Shown here piece after piece: positions 34,683 to 49,700 of a DNA stretch of 64,000 bases. A model generated the notes under the pieces. The model was not told the DNA's origin. It saw only the letters and a program-made list of their open reading frames with translations, and did no database searches. Positions within the stretch are counted from its first letter, which is position 1; each line of letters opens with the position of its first letter. Source of the stretch: Methanobrevibacter sp. (GTDB taxonomy: Archaea; Methanobacteriota; Methanobacteria; Methanobacteriales; Methanobacteriaceae); contig NZ_JAFSNZ010000015.1 in the NCBI RefSeq assembly GCF_017447225.1, forward strand, positions 1 through 64,000, read 5' to 3'. A program made the translations under genes and the position numbers.

Positions 34683-34755
34683 ATAAAGTTTATATATATG
34701 TTTTGTCAAAAATAAATATCATTATACTATAAAAAAAATGATTGAGGTAGATTTT
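34683..34755 (+). promoter_or_regulatory. Promoter and leader of ALP2
   Basis: TTTATATATATG (34689-34700) is a strong TATA box; GTTTTGTCAAAAATAAAT follows. A leader with TTGAGGTAG then leads to the GTG start at 34756. The same arrangement and nearly the same bases precede ALP3 (55902-55976), with 67 and 69 nt from TATA to start codon. Confidence 0.7.
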
Positions 34756-37700
34756 GTGAAAAAGATATGGATAATCATTTTAGTATGCTTATTCGCATTA
34801 TTGACGCTTTCAGCGGTTTCAGCAAGTGGTGAAGCTGAAAATCAGAATCTTACTGCAAGTGCTGATGATATAAGCATATTGGAAATTAATTCAAATGATA
34901 TAATTTTGACTTCAATGGATGAAGTTGATAATGAAAGTGATGTGTTAGGTGATTCACTTTCAGATAATGATGATATATTAAGTGATGGGAATGGAGGTAC
35001 ATTCACGGATCTTAATAATATAATAAACGGAGATACTACTAAAACATCAATTACCCTTAAGGGAGACTATGTTTTTGATAGTGAAAAGGATGGTGCGGAC
35101 TTTAATGCAGGTATTACAATCAGCAGGTCATTGACTATAACTGCTGATGGTGATGTAAGCATTGACGGTAACAATCTGGTCAGAGCATTGCGCATTACTC
35201 CTGGAAATACTGTAACAATAACGGGAATTACATTTAAAAACTGTTACTCTCAAGCTGTAGGTCAAATCCCTGGTATGGGTGGTGCTATTTTCGGCCAAGG
35301 TGTTGTTCATATTGATAATTGTAGATTCATTGACAACACTGCTAATTATGCCAATGGTGGTGCAGTATGTTTAGCAGGTTATGCAAGCACAATCAACAAT
35401 TCATACTTTGAAGGCAACAAAGCTATAAAAAATCCGTCCAACTTGCAGAGTGGTGGTGCAGGTGCTGTATTTATAAATGCTAATAATACGACTATCAGTC
35501 ATTCTACTTTTATTAAGAATGTGGCTGGGTTGAACGGTGGTGCTATTGGTAGTAGTGGTAATCATCTTGAAAATGTAACTATTACTAATTGTACTATAAG
35601 CAACAACACTGCTGACGGTTCCGCTGGTGGTGTGGGTATGCAAAGTAAAAACTTCGTTATATCCAATTCTACTTTCAAATATAATGAAGCTAAAGGTTTA
35701 TATGAAGCTTATCCAGGTAATGGTGGTGGATTAGTAATGAGAGGTTGGGATAGTTATGCATATAACTGTACATTTATAGGAAACATTGCTAAACAGCATG
35801 GTGGTGCAGCATTTTCAACCAACACTTCATATGACCAATTAAATAATAATACTGGTTTTGAACTTTGTACATTCACTGATAATACTGCAGGTTTTAATGG
35901 TGGTGCAGTTGATTGGGCTAGTGGTGCTACATACGGTTATATTAGAAATAGTATTTTCACTGATAATACTGCAAATGGTAAAGGTGGTGCAGTACACTGG
36001 AGTGGTACTAATGGTATTATTGCTAATTCTAAGTTCATAAACAATAAAGCTACCGGTGCTAATAATGGTAATGAAGGTGATGGTGGTGCAGTTATATGGA
36101 CTGGTTCAAATGGTATTGCTAGAAACTGTACCTTTATCAATAACAATGCATCAAGACGTGGTGGAGCTGTTTATCTACAAGAAAGTGCAACAACAGGTAA
36201 TTGTACAAATACCACTTTTGATAACTGTACATTTGATGCTAACTTTGCAGGTACTAATGGTGGTGCTATTGATTGGCACGAAGGAGCTCATGATGGTAAT
36301 CTATTAAACTGTATATTTGAAAACAATATTGCTAAAGCAAATGGTGGTGCAGTATACTGGAGAGGACATGGTGGAGAAATCATAAATTCAAACTTCACCA
36401 ACAATACTGCTAAAGGTTTAGTTACTGGAGCTTATGGTAATACTGGTGATGGTGGTGCAATATTCTGGGCAGGATTAGATGGCGTTGTAGATAATTGTAG
36501 ATTTGTAGATAATCAAGCTATAAAAAATGTTAATAGTGATACCAGCGGTCGTGGTGGAGCAGTATATATCGGATCATGTAATCATGGAAACAGAAACATT
36601 ACTATTAAAAATTCATTCTTCAGTGAAAATAATGCAGGTACCAATGGTGGAGCTATCGACTGGTTCTCAGGCGCACATGATGGTATTGTACAGAACGTAA
36701 CTTTTGAAAGCAATATTGCTAACAGATCAGGTGGAGCTATCTTCTGGAATGGACACAACGGTACCATCAAGGATGCGAATTTCACCAACAACAGGGCTTT
36801 AGGTATTACCAATGCAACAAGTGTTTTAGGTACTGTTACCTATGGTGGTGACGGTGGTGCTGTAATGTGGTCCGGTGCTTTAGGTACTGTTGAAAACGCA
36901 AGGTTCATCAATAACACTGCAGCTAAACGTGGTGGGGCTGTATTTTTACAATCTGCCGAATCTGAACCATGTGAAAACACAACATTCAAGGATTCCTACT
37001 TTGAAAATAACCTCGCAGGTACAAATGGTGGTGCTATTGATTGGAATGATGGTGCTAAAAATGGTTTGGTTCAAAATGTAACATTTGTAAATAACACTGC
37101 AAAACGTAGTGGGGGCGCTATATTCTGGCATGGTCAAAACGGTACAATCAAACATTCAAAATTTGACAACAATAGGGCAACTGGTGAATATTGGGAATAT
37201 TCCTATGATTTAAACATGTCTGAAGGAGATGTTATTCTTTGTACGGCTTTACCTGAATTAAGTGAAGCTCAAATCGGTAAATTATATGCATTGAATCAAA
37301 GTATTTCTAATACTATAGCTCACTTTGAATCTTGGGTTGTTGAGGTAAATTCAACAGGAAGTAAAAATTGGAAGAAATTAGATGAAACCAATGTTCAAGT
37401 TTCTGAATCTATCATTTCTCCTGTAGATTGGGCAATAGACCAATACTATGGTGGAGATGGGGGTACTATCCTTTGGAGTGGTGATATAGGTTTGGTTGAA
37501 AACTGTACTTTCATAGACTCCAATTCCGCACGTCGTGGTGGTGGAGCATACATGACAGGTAGTGACTATGTAACATATAAGGATTGTTACTTTGAAAACT
37601 GTACTTCTGGTACCAACGGTGGAGGAGTAGACTGGCTGGCAGGTGCAAACTACGGAAAAATCTACAACTGTATATTTAACAATACTAGAGCTGCCCGTTC

Positions 37701-40700
37701 AGCAGGTGCAATTTACTACGACGGCTGGTATGGTGAAATGGAAAATATTACAGTTATAGGCACCAAATCATGGGGCGGATCTTTATCTAACAGCTCTGAT
37801 GGAAAAGTAAAATATGCAGGATGGGATTCTTCACACTGGGATACAAACACTACTGGTGGTGACGCCGGTGCTATCATGTATACAGGTTCATATATTACAG
37901 TTAAAAATGCCACTTTCATCAACTGTACTTCAGTCGGTCGTGGAGGTGCAGTCTTTTTACAGGATAACCATAATGTGACATTTGAATTATGTGTCTTTGA
38001 AAACAACTATGCAATGGGTGTTGCAAATAACACCTGGGAAAACTACACTCAGGAAAGAAATGAATCCAACGATGATACATCAGTTGATTATAAACTAACC
38101 GGTCACGGTGGTGCTGTAGCATTCGACGTAAACGCTAAAAACTGTAAAATCATTGATTCCAATTTCACAGCCAACCTTGCCCGCCGTAATGGTGGTGCTG
38201 TCAACTTTGATGAAGGATCTACAAACAACACTATCATAAACTGTAGCTTTGATAACAACACCGTATATGATGACGGTGGCGCAATTAACTTTGACCACGG
38301 TTCTGATTTCTGTTCAGTATACAATTCCACATTCTATAACAACACTGGTTTAGGTAGATTCGGTTCCACCACTAAAGGTGGTACAATCTGTCTTACAGGT
38401 TCAAACATTACTATTTCAGGATCTGAATTCATTTTAGGTGCAGCATATGCAAATGTGAGTGAAGGAGCAAAAATCTATCAGACTGATGGTGGAGCATTAT
38501 TCATTACAGGTAACTATGTAAATATCACTGATTCTTCATTTGACTCATGTTTCACTCCTAATTTCGCTGGAGCAATTAAAATTATCGGTAACTTCACTTT
38601 ACTTGACAACTGTACTTTCATAAACTGTACAGCTCCTAAATATGCCGGAGCGGTTTATGTGGAAGGTAATTCAGTTTTAATTAACAATTCCAATTTCTCT
38701 GCCTGTACTTCAGAGATTGCAGGTGCAATCTATATTGCAGGAAATCATTCCAATTTAATCAATTCATATGTCACTAACTGTTCCAGTTCAGTTTCCGCAG
38801 GTGGTGTGCAAATTTCAGGTAACAATGCGGACATTAACGGAACTAAATTTGTAAACTGTAATACTACAGGAACACATGGTGGAGCAATATGTATATCTGG
38901 AGATAATGTTACAGTAATAGATTCCAGTTTTGTAAATTCCAGTGCGCTTTACTGGAATAATGCTGCGGATGAAGGCGCTGAAGCCGGTGCTATGCATATA
39001 TCCGGTGATTATGCAAGAGTCATTAACTCAACTTTCACCAACAGCTATGCTACTGACGATGGTGGTGCACTATCCATTGAAGGTCATGACTGTAAATTAT
39101 ACAATTCCACTTTCACTTCAAGCATTGCAGGTGACGATGGTGGAGCAATCAACTGGCAAGGTAACAACGGTTACATTTATAATATAACATGTATTAATAA
39201 CAGAGGTATAAGTTCCACAGGTTCATCCAACGGTGGAACAATCATGATTACAGGTAATAATGTTACATTAACCGATTCCTCATTTGGCATGTCCTCCGCT
39301 AAAATTTCCGGAGGTACAATCTTTGCTACAGGAAATAATGTGACTATCGCAAATTCATCATTTGAAAAAACTAACGTCTGGCATAATATCTCATCCACAG
39401 GCAAAACTTATGCTAACGGTGGTGGAGCAATATACGTATTGGGTAACTACTCATCCATTGAATACTGTAATTTCACAATGTCCAACGGTCGTGAAGGTGG
39501 TGTCATTTATATCCAGGGACATGATGTGACCATTGACCACATTTCAACTGATAAAACGTACGCTCTTAACGGTGGAGCTATTTATGTTCAAGGTGCCAAC
39601 GCAACAATTTCAAATTCAAATATTACAAGAGGTAACTCTTCCTTAGCTCATGGTGGTGCAATATTAGTCAACGGGTCAAATACAAACATCAGCGCCTGTA
39701 ACATTACAATGTGTTTCGCAATAAGACATGGTGGTGCAATATTTGTAGATGGTATTAATGCCACAATTGAAAAGTCATTCTTCGCTAAAAACAATGCATC
39801 TGAGTGCGGAGGTACAATTTATATTCAAGGTAACAATGCAGATATCCTAACTTCCACTTTCATGCAATCTCATGCAGAAAATGATGGTGGAATTATTTAT
39901 GTTACCGGTGACGATGCACTGATTAATGCATCCTCATTAATGATGAGTTCAGCCAGTAAGAATGGTGGAGCTATTTATATCGGTGGTGAAAACACTGTCA
40001 TTGAAAACTCCAAATTTGATAAAAACAATGCTACCATATCCGGTGGTGCTATTTACATTACCGGTGACTTTACAAACATTACAAATTCAAATTTCACAAT
40101 TGACATTGCATTAACAGGTAACGGTGGAGCTATTTATGTCGGTGGTGATAACACTACCATTTCAGGTGCACGCTCAGACATCACTCAATCTGTAGCCGGT
40201 CAGGGTGGAGCTATTTACATCAGTGGTGAAAACACAACAGTTAAAGATGCAAATATGATGCATTCCCTTTCAGCAAAAGAGGGGGGAGCCATATATATTT
40301 ACGGATTATATGCAAAAATCATTGATTCCAACATATCCATGACGACATCACGCCTTGATGCTGGTGCGGTATATATCGAAAAGAACAATGCTACCATTTC
40401 CGGTTCACATTTCAGTATGACTAATGCAACCAAAAATGGTGGGGCAATTTACATTAAAGGTGATAATGCTAAAATTACCAATTCCTCTTTCAACTTAGGA
40501 AACTCACTCAATACTGGTACTAAACCTGCTGGTGGTGGAGCTATTTTCGCTACAGGTTCATATTCAACAGTATCCTATTGTAACTTTACAAATAACCATG
40601 TTATTGCAGATGGTGGAGCTATATTCTGGTATGGTGGTTCTGCTACCAAATATAATTCAGTTATCGGATGTATATTTACAAACAATAGTGCTGATGCGCT

Positions 40701-43700
40701 TTCCCAGGAATCTACTCGTGGTGGAGGTGCTATATACTGGTCTGAAGGTGGATCCAATGGTGTAGTGAGAGATAGTGAGTTTTATAATAATTCAGTTCAT
40801 TCCATTGCTAAAGCAGACGGAGGAGCTGTTTTATGGGATTTAAGTTACAACGGATTAATTGATAACTGTATCTTTGATGGAAATTATATAACTTCAACTT
40901 TTACAGGTTCCGGTGATAAGTGGGTTCAAGGCGGTTCTCTGTTTTTAAGAGCCAAATCCAGTTATAACATTACCAATTGTATATTTGCCAACTCTTCATC
41001 TTCCAGTGAAGCGGGAGCAGTATATCTGTCTGTAAGGGATTTCGTCAAAGGTTCCAAAATTTATGTAAACAATACTACATTCATAAATAACAAAGTTTTA
41101 GCTCAAGGACCTAATATAAATGGTGGAGGAGCTATTCAGGTTAAAGAATCAAGTGCTGTTTATTTCTCCAACGCTAAATTCATAAACAACACTGCAAACC
41201 AGGGTGGAGCTATATCTTATTTAAATGCCAGATCAGCTGACAATTACTTCTATAACTGTACTTTCATAGGAAATACTGCTACCAACATTGGTGGTGGAAT
41301 GTGGGCTACTTCATCTACCAATTATATCTATAACATGACATTCATCAACAACACTGCTGGAGAGTATGGTGGTGGATTGTATACTAACATCATTGCAGAT
41401 TACAGTAACTTAACATTCATAAACAACCATGCTAACAGATCAGGTGCACTATATCTGACGACAGCTACTTTAATTAATGATATGAACTTTATCAACAACA
41501 CTGCAATAGAAGGAGGTGCACTTTATCTTATAAGAAATGGTGTAACTGTTTCAGATAATAATTTCACAGGAAATGGTGCGTTATTCGGTGGAGCTATTTA
41601 TACTGCTAATGGAAACATATATATTAGAAATAACAACTTCACAAACAACACTGCTCAAGACGGTGGTGCTATATACGAGCCGATAACCAATAATGGTGTG
41701 GCAATATCCGATTCTGCATTTGATGGAAATACTGCCAATAACGGTGGTGCGATCTATTTAGGATCCAAAGGATATGATAACAGGTATGTTACTAACTGTA
41801 ACTTTACAAACAACACTGCTTCAATATATGGTGGTGCTATCTATGTTGCCAATCGGGATCAAAAAATTATCTCCTGTTATTTCGATGGAAACAATGCATC
41901 TGAAGGTGGTGCTATCTATGTTGTGGAAGATATAGTAAATATTGAGATTAAAGATTCAACATTCATGCGCTCCCATGCAGATAACGGTGGTGCAGTATAC
42001 AATGCAGGTTCATCCGGATATAACCTTAAAATCACTAACGACACGTTCATTAAAAACACTGCTGTTTATAACGGTGGTGCGGTTTTATATTATGCACAAA
42101 ATAATGTTGGCATTTACAGGGATTACAATAAATTTGACACGAGAGGAGTAATAACTGACGGAAGAACTGATGTTACCGGTGATGACAGATCAAAAACTCT
42201 TTTCATTGAAACTTCATTATTCGAAGACAATGAAGATTACATCTTACATATTAAGGCAGTTTCTGATTGGCTTTCTCCATTAATCACAATTACTTTGGAA
42301 AATCCACAAGATGTTTCCAGAAGGTCACTTAAGTTTGTGGTTAACTTGACTAATGCAACATCAGGTGAACTCATCGAACAAGTTGTTGTGGATTATGAAA
42401 ATTTCCTTGACCATTATAACTCTGAGTTACATGTACTGTATGTAACATTCCCTAATCTAATGATTGATGAATATTATAATATAACTGTAGGATATGTGGA
42501 TGAAAATTACATGTATAAGGAAAACCACACTCAAGAGCAAGCACATGGTAGTGAAATAGGACAGTTCCAACTTCTTCAGAAATTAATTGAAGAGGCTATT
42601 AGAAATGATGAATATGAACTTAGTTTAAACAGGTCTTTCATTTTCACTCCGTATTCTATTTATACTCCGGGTAAAATATTGGATAATCAATCCATTAATC
42701 TTACAAATATAGATAGGCCATTCAAGATTATAGGTAATGGTTGGACAATTAATGCATTAGGATACTGTAGAATATTCAATATCACGGCCAGCAACATTAC
42801 ACTTCAGAATTTAGAGTTGTCTGGTGGTAATGCCGGCGGCATATATAATGATAGTGTGAATATGGGTGGAGCAATATTCTGGTCAGGAGTCAACGGAACC
42901 TTAAATAGGGTAACTGTTTATAACAACACTGCTACTGTCGGTGGAGGAATATATTATAACTCATCAGCTTTAGACTGTAAAATCATAAATTCAACATTCG
43001 TAAATAACACTGCTGAAACTTATGGTGGTGCTATTGACTGTAACGCTTCCAGAATGGAACTTACGAATACTACTTTCGAATACAACCATGCAAACATTGG
43101 TGCGGCATTATGTAGGGAAGTTAATGCTACAAACGGTAGTGGTTACAATAACACATTCAGAGGCAATCATGCCGATTATGGCGGAGCGGCTCTTGCATGG
43201 ATTAATGCATCAAGCATCCATATCGATACATATTACTTCTATGAAAACTATGCTGGTTATAGTGGTGGAGCAATATATGTCGGTGAAGGCAGTGGAAACT
43301 GTGAAATCGTCAACTGTGTATTCGATGACAATTACGTGGATAACGTAACTGGAGGTCATGGTGGAGCTATCGAATGGTATGCTGAAAAAGGTTCAGTAAC
43401 AAATTCAAGCTTCTCCAGAAACTACGCTTATGATGGTGGTGCAATTTATGTGGGAAGTGATTCCGGTAAAATCAACATAACTAATTCAACATTCTCTGAA
43501 AACCATGCATTAAGCACTGGTGGTGCAGTAAGCTTAGAAGCATCTTCAGTCACTGTCAACGGATCCAATTTCTATGACAATTATGCTATTAACGGTGGAG
43601 CATTGCATGTTGGTGCTGAAGGTATCACAAACTATGTATATAATTCAATATTCGAGAGAAACAAAGCTAATGGTGGTATTGGTGGTGCTATTAATTGGAT

Positions 43701-46700
43701 TGCATCATCAGGAACTATTGTAAACTCTGAATTGACCAGCAACTGCGCAGATTATGGTGGTGGACTATACTTCGGTAACAAATCATCTGAAAGTGTAATT
43801 TCAAACTGTGTATTCACAGACAACCATGCTAAATACACTGGTGGTGCTATTGACTGTAACGCATCTAAAATGGTTTTAACAAATACTGTATTCGATGCAA
43901 ACTATGCGCAATATGGTGCTGCTTTATGTAGGGACGTTAACGCTAAAAACGGTTCCGGTTATAACAATACATTCAAGAACAATCATGCTTACGTTTCAGG
44001 TGCAGCTTTAGGATGGATGGGATCAATCGGAATCACTATTGTAAACTACACATTCATCAATAACTCTGCTGACGTTAGCGGTGGAGCAATTTATGTAAGT
44101 CCGGACAGTCACAACTGTTCAATTGAGAATTCCATATTTGAAAATAACTATGTAACCAATAAAACAGCTACTGGAGATAGTGAATTTGATTGGTTTGCAT
44201 GGGATGGAACTCATATGTATTATTATACTGCATTTGAATTCGACAATCCTGAATTGTTAAATAAAACAGATATGTATGAAGACCACACAGTATTCTATCA
44301 TAATAACCCATCTGTTTTAGATGAATTCTTAGGTAATGGTGGTGCAATTAATGTCCTTGCAGCAAATGCATCAATTAAAAACTCCAACTTTACAGGAAAC
44401 TTTGCCAGATTAGGTGGAGGAATCTATGTAGGTGCTGATTCAGGTAATACCCACATTACTAATGGAGTATTTAGAGAAAACGAAGCTTACTTGCGTGGTG
44501 GAGCAGTTAACTTACACGCTTCAGCGGTAAATGTAAATCAATCCAAATTCTATAATAATCTAGCTGTAAATGGTAGTGCATTGTATGTCGGTGGTATGGG
44601 AACCAACAATACAATATATTCATCAGTATTTGATGGAAACAATGCAACAAGCTATGGTGGTGCTATATATTGGATTGCATTTGCAGGAATAATTGATGAT
44701 TCAAAATTCACAAGAAACTCCGCTCTATATGGTGGAGGTATCTACTTCAATGGAAGGTCAGGTAATACCAATATTACCAATTCATCATTCAGTTTGAACA
44801 ATGCTACCAAAAACGGTGGAGCTATCGACTGTAATGCGTCAAACATCGGAATCTACAACCTTACATTCACTTCAAACTATGCTGGTGAGTATGGAGCTGC
44901 TTTATGCAGGGAAGTCGGTTCAACTGACGGTCACGGTAAAAACAATACATTCACTTCAAACCATGCCGGAATATCCGGTGCGGGTCTTGCATGGTTAGGA
45001 GTTAAAAATATTAACATCGATTATTACACCTTCATTGACAATACTGCTGATTATAGTGGTGCGGCAATCTATATTGGTGATGATAGTGATAACTGTATCA
45101 TTAATAACTCCAATTTCAAAGGAAACAACATAACTAACTCCACTGGAGGTCACGGTGGTGCTATTGATATTATAGGTAATGATGCAACTCTCATAAATTC
45201 CAATTTCACAAATAACCATGCGTTCTATGGTGGTGCAATATTTGCAAGTGAAACTTCAGGTAACACCAATATTTCAAATGTAATATTCACAAGTAATGGC
45301 GCTACATTAGATGGTGGTGCTGTACAGATTAGAGGATATGGAGTTTCTTTAAATGATACTAAATTCTACAGCAACACTGCAGTAAGATCAGGTGGTGCTA
45401 TTTATGTGGGAGGAACAGGTACTACTAACACTATTTATTATTCAGTATTTGAAGATAACCAAGCAGGGGATCATGGTGGAGCTATTGACTGGTTAGCTTC
45501 TGCGGGAGTATTTAAATATTCCAATTTCACAAGAAACTCTGCTGTATATGGTGGTGCTATTTACCTAAATGGTGTTTCAAGTAATAGTAACATATCCAAT
45601 ATAATATTTGAAGGTAATAGGGCTACTAAAAACGGTGGTGCTATTGACTGTAATGCCAGTATGATGGGTCTTTCAAACACTCAGTTCATATCCAATTACG
45701 CTGGTGAGTATGGTGCTGCTTTATGTAGGGAAGCCAATGCAACAGGAGGATATGGCGGAAACAACACATTCAATACAAACCATGCGGATATTGCCGGTGC
45801 GGCTCTTGCATGGTTGGGTGTTGATGGAATAAGAATTAACAATTACACATTCTATAACAACACTGCCAAATATAGTGGTGGAGCAATATATGTAAGCGAA
45901 GACAGTGTAAACTGTATGGTGTCAAATTCCTCATTCACTTTAAATTATGTAATTGATGTCCTATCTGGTAAGGGAGGAATTATTAACTGGCTTGGAGACA
46001 ATGGTACTATTTACAATTCCACATTCAGCCTTTCCTATGCAATAGAAGGTGGTGGATTGTACATCACTTCTGACAATATGAACATTACGAAATCCAACTT
46101 CTCATATCCGATTTCATTACTGCGTGGTGGATCAATTGTTGCTGACAATGCAAACAATGCTTCAATTACAGAGTGTATCTTTGATAACAGTGCGGCAATA
46201 GGTTATATCACTCCTGAAGATAAGGACTTTGGTCAAGGTGGATCAATATACTGGATTAATTCCGATAATCTTACAATATCCAACTCACAATTCAATAATA
46301 CGGAATCCCATGCTGAAGGTGCAATATATCTATTGAACTGTAATAATTCCAGAATATCTAATGTATTATTCAACAATTCACTTTCAATCAAAAACGGTGG
46401 TTCAATTTCATGGGTCAATTCCACCAACGCAACTGTTGATAACTGTACATTTATCAAATCTGAAGCGTTATACAATGGTGGAGCAATTTATCTGGTTGGT
46501 ATGAACGATACAATCATCAAAAATTCAACCTTTAACGCAACCATTGTTTCTAAAGCTAATGGTGGTGCAATTTATGTTGAAGGAAATGCCACTATTGCTA
46601 ACAGCTCATTTGTAGATTATAGTGCCTACTTGGATTATGGTGGTGCAATTTATGTTCACAATGGAAATTCCACTATTGCTAACAGCACATTTTATGGTGA

Positions 46701-49700
46701 AGATGCAATATGGGTTTACAGAAACGCTACTGTAAATATAACCAGAAACAATATGACTGGATTGTATCCAAATGAGGATATTCATTACATGGAAAGGGAA
46801 TATGACAACAAATATAATCCTGTTGACTATTCATTATGGAATGACGGTACAGTATATCTTGAAGACAATAACTTCGATTATGTGATATTCAACAATGGAA
46901 CTATCACTTCTCAAACATACACTTATATTCTTGATAATAAAACTATCAATGCAACATGGGCTCAAAATTTCACATTCTGGGCAACTATTAAGGACGATAC
47001 TGATAACAATACAATCATTTCAGTTCGTTCATTGAATACGACAAATGATGTATATCCTTATCCACAAACTCCGTACTATGATTTACCGTATAACGCAAAA
47101 AGTCTCAACGTATCCTTCCAGGGAATTTTCCACATCACTGGATTTGATACGGGATTAAAGAAAAATACTGTATATGATGGTACACTGTATGTTTTAGCAC
47201 CTACAGACATTAAAATAAATGTGACACAATATAACCAAGGCGAAAAGGTTGTAATTCAGGGAATCATTACAAAGAATAATGTTCCTTTCACAGGAAATGT
47301 GACATTCAAAGTTGGAGACGATACCTTTTCAAGAAAAGTTATTGACGGTATTGCAACTTTAGAGTTGTATAATCTTTCAGCAAATACATACAGTGTCACA
47401 GCATTATATCCTGGAGATACCAATCATTTCTCCTGTGAAAATTCAACATTTTTCATTGTTGGTTTACGTGACACATGGATTAAAATTGCAATAGATAATG
47501 TTCTTTATGGACAATTGCCTGTTGCGAACATTACAACCAATGGAAATGGTACAATTATTGTTTCATTAAACGGTAGGTCTGAGAGATATAATGTAGTAAA
47601 TGGTACGTATAAATTAAAATTCGACACTATATATGATCCTGGTATTTATTACATGTCAGTCATATACATAGAAGATGATTATTATGCATTCGAAACAAAT
47701 CAAACGAGTTTCAATATATATAAACTGAATACGACGATTAATGTGAATACAACGAATATCACGTTTGGAGAAAATGAAATAATTAATGTGACTGTAAATG
47801 AAAATGCGTCAGGTTTCATTTCATTACGTATTGGAACTCAAATTTACACTACGTATTTAAATAATGGATCCGCACAGTTCAATATAAGTGGACTGGCTAC
47901 TGGAACATACACTGCCAATGTAACCTATTATCCTAGTGATAATCACTTTAACAGAAATGTAACTACGGTCACGTTTAAAGTTAGTCCGACTAGCGATTAT
48001 ACATTGGACGTAAAAGTGGATGCCATTGAATTCGGACAGAATGCTACTGTCAGGGTACTTGTCCCTACAGACGCTAAAGGAAACGTAACGATTTATGTCG
48101 ATGGAATCAATAAAGGAACTGTAAATGTCACCAACAGTACTGCTACATTAGTGGTTCCTGGTTTAGCCGGTGGTCAGCATGTTGTAAATGTAACTTATAA
48201 CGGTGACTCCACATATGATGCTAAAGATAAAAATAATACTGTATTCATGGTCAATCCTACTAATAAATGGGATATGACTATTGATGCTGTTTACATGCCA
48301 TACGGTGAATATTCAACTATCTATGTGAGAACCTCTCCGTATAATCTGACTCGTGATAATGTGACAATCACTATCGACGGCATTGATTATGTTGTTCCTA
48401 TTGATGTTAACGGTAACGCTACTTTAAGATTGAATAACCTTTCAGGAGGTTCACATTCCGGATTTGTCAAATATCTCGGTGATGCAAACTATTCAGATTT
48501 AACCAAAAGGTTTGTTCCTTCAATTCCTAAGGCTACTCCTACTGTTACTTTAACAAGGGTTGGAAACAATATTATTGCTACTGTCAGCGGCAATGCAACA
48601 GGTACCGTAACATTCAATGTGAATAATGTAAAACATACAGTAGATCTTGATGGAAGAAATGCAACTTTAGTCAATAAATTGAATATCGGAACCAATTATG
48701 TCACTGCCACATATGATGGTGATGAAAATTATACGATTGCAGAAAACATAGGCACATATGAAGTTGACAAATTCAATATCACTGTTGAATTAGCAGATGT
48801 TTCAGATATTAAAGTAGACAGTCCTGTTACTTTCACTGCTACTTTGAATGACACTGTTACCGGTGATGTAATCTTCAATATCAATGGCGTTAACTACACT
48901 GCTCATGTTTCTGATGCTGATGTAGCCACTTACACTTACACTCCGGTAAATAACGCTACTTTAACTGTTGTTGCTACTTTTGCTGGCAATGATAAGTTCC
49001 ACAGCAATTCCTCTGCTTCAAAACAATACACTGTTGCTAGAGTATCATCCACTGTTGGTTTAAGTGACGTTACTATTGAGGTTGGTGAAACCGCTGTAAT
49101 TGAAATTAGTGTTACTGACGGTGCTACCGGCAGTGTTAATGTAACAGTTAATGGTGAAACTCAAACTGTTGGCTTGGTTGATTCTAAAGCTACTGTTTAT
49201 GTATTTGATTTAGTCAATGATACTTATCCTATTGTTGTCAAATATCTTGGTGATGACAAGTATGATGTTAGCGAAAATACTGATTATAATGTATATGTAA
49301 ATAAAGTTGAGGACTTTGATTTCACTGTTATTGTTTCTGACGCTAAAGTTGGAGAAAATACTACTGTAACTGTTATTGTTCCTGGTGATGCTGACGGTAC
49401 TGTTACTATTAACGGTAAATCCGAAGTGGTTCATGACGGTAAAGCAGTCATTGTTTTAGATAAAGAGGTTTCTGCTGGAGATAAATCAATTACTGTTACT
49501 TTATCTGGTGATTCCAAATATAATGACACCAGTAAAGGTTATACTTATACTGTTGATAAGGCTAATTCCAATGTTTCAATTGGTGTGGAAAGCATTTACA
49601 CTATCGGGGATGATGTGGTCATTATTTTAACTCCTGTTAACGGTACTGCTACTGTTACTATTAATGACAAATCTTACACTGTATCTGATAATAAAGTAAC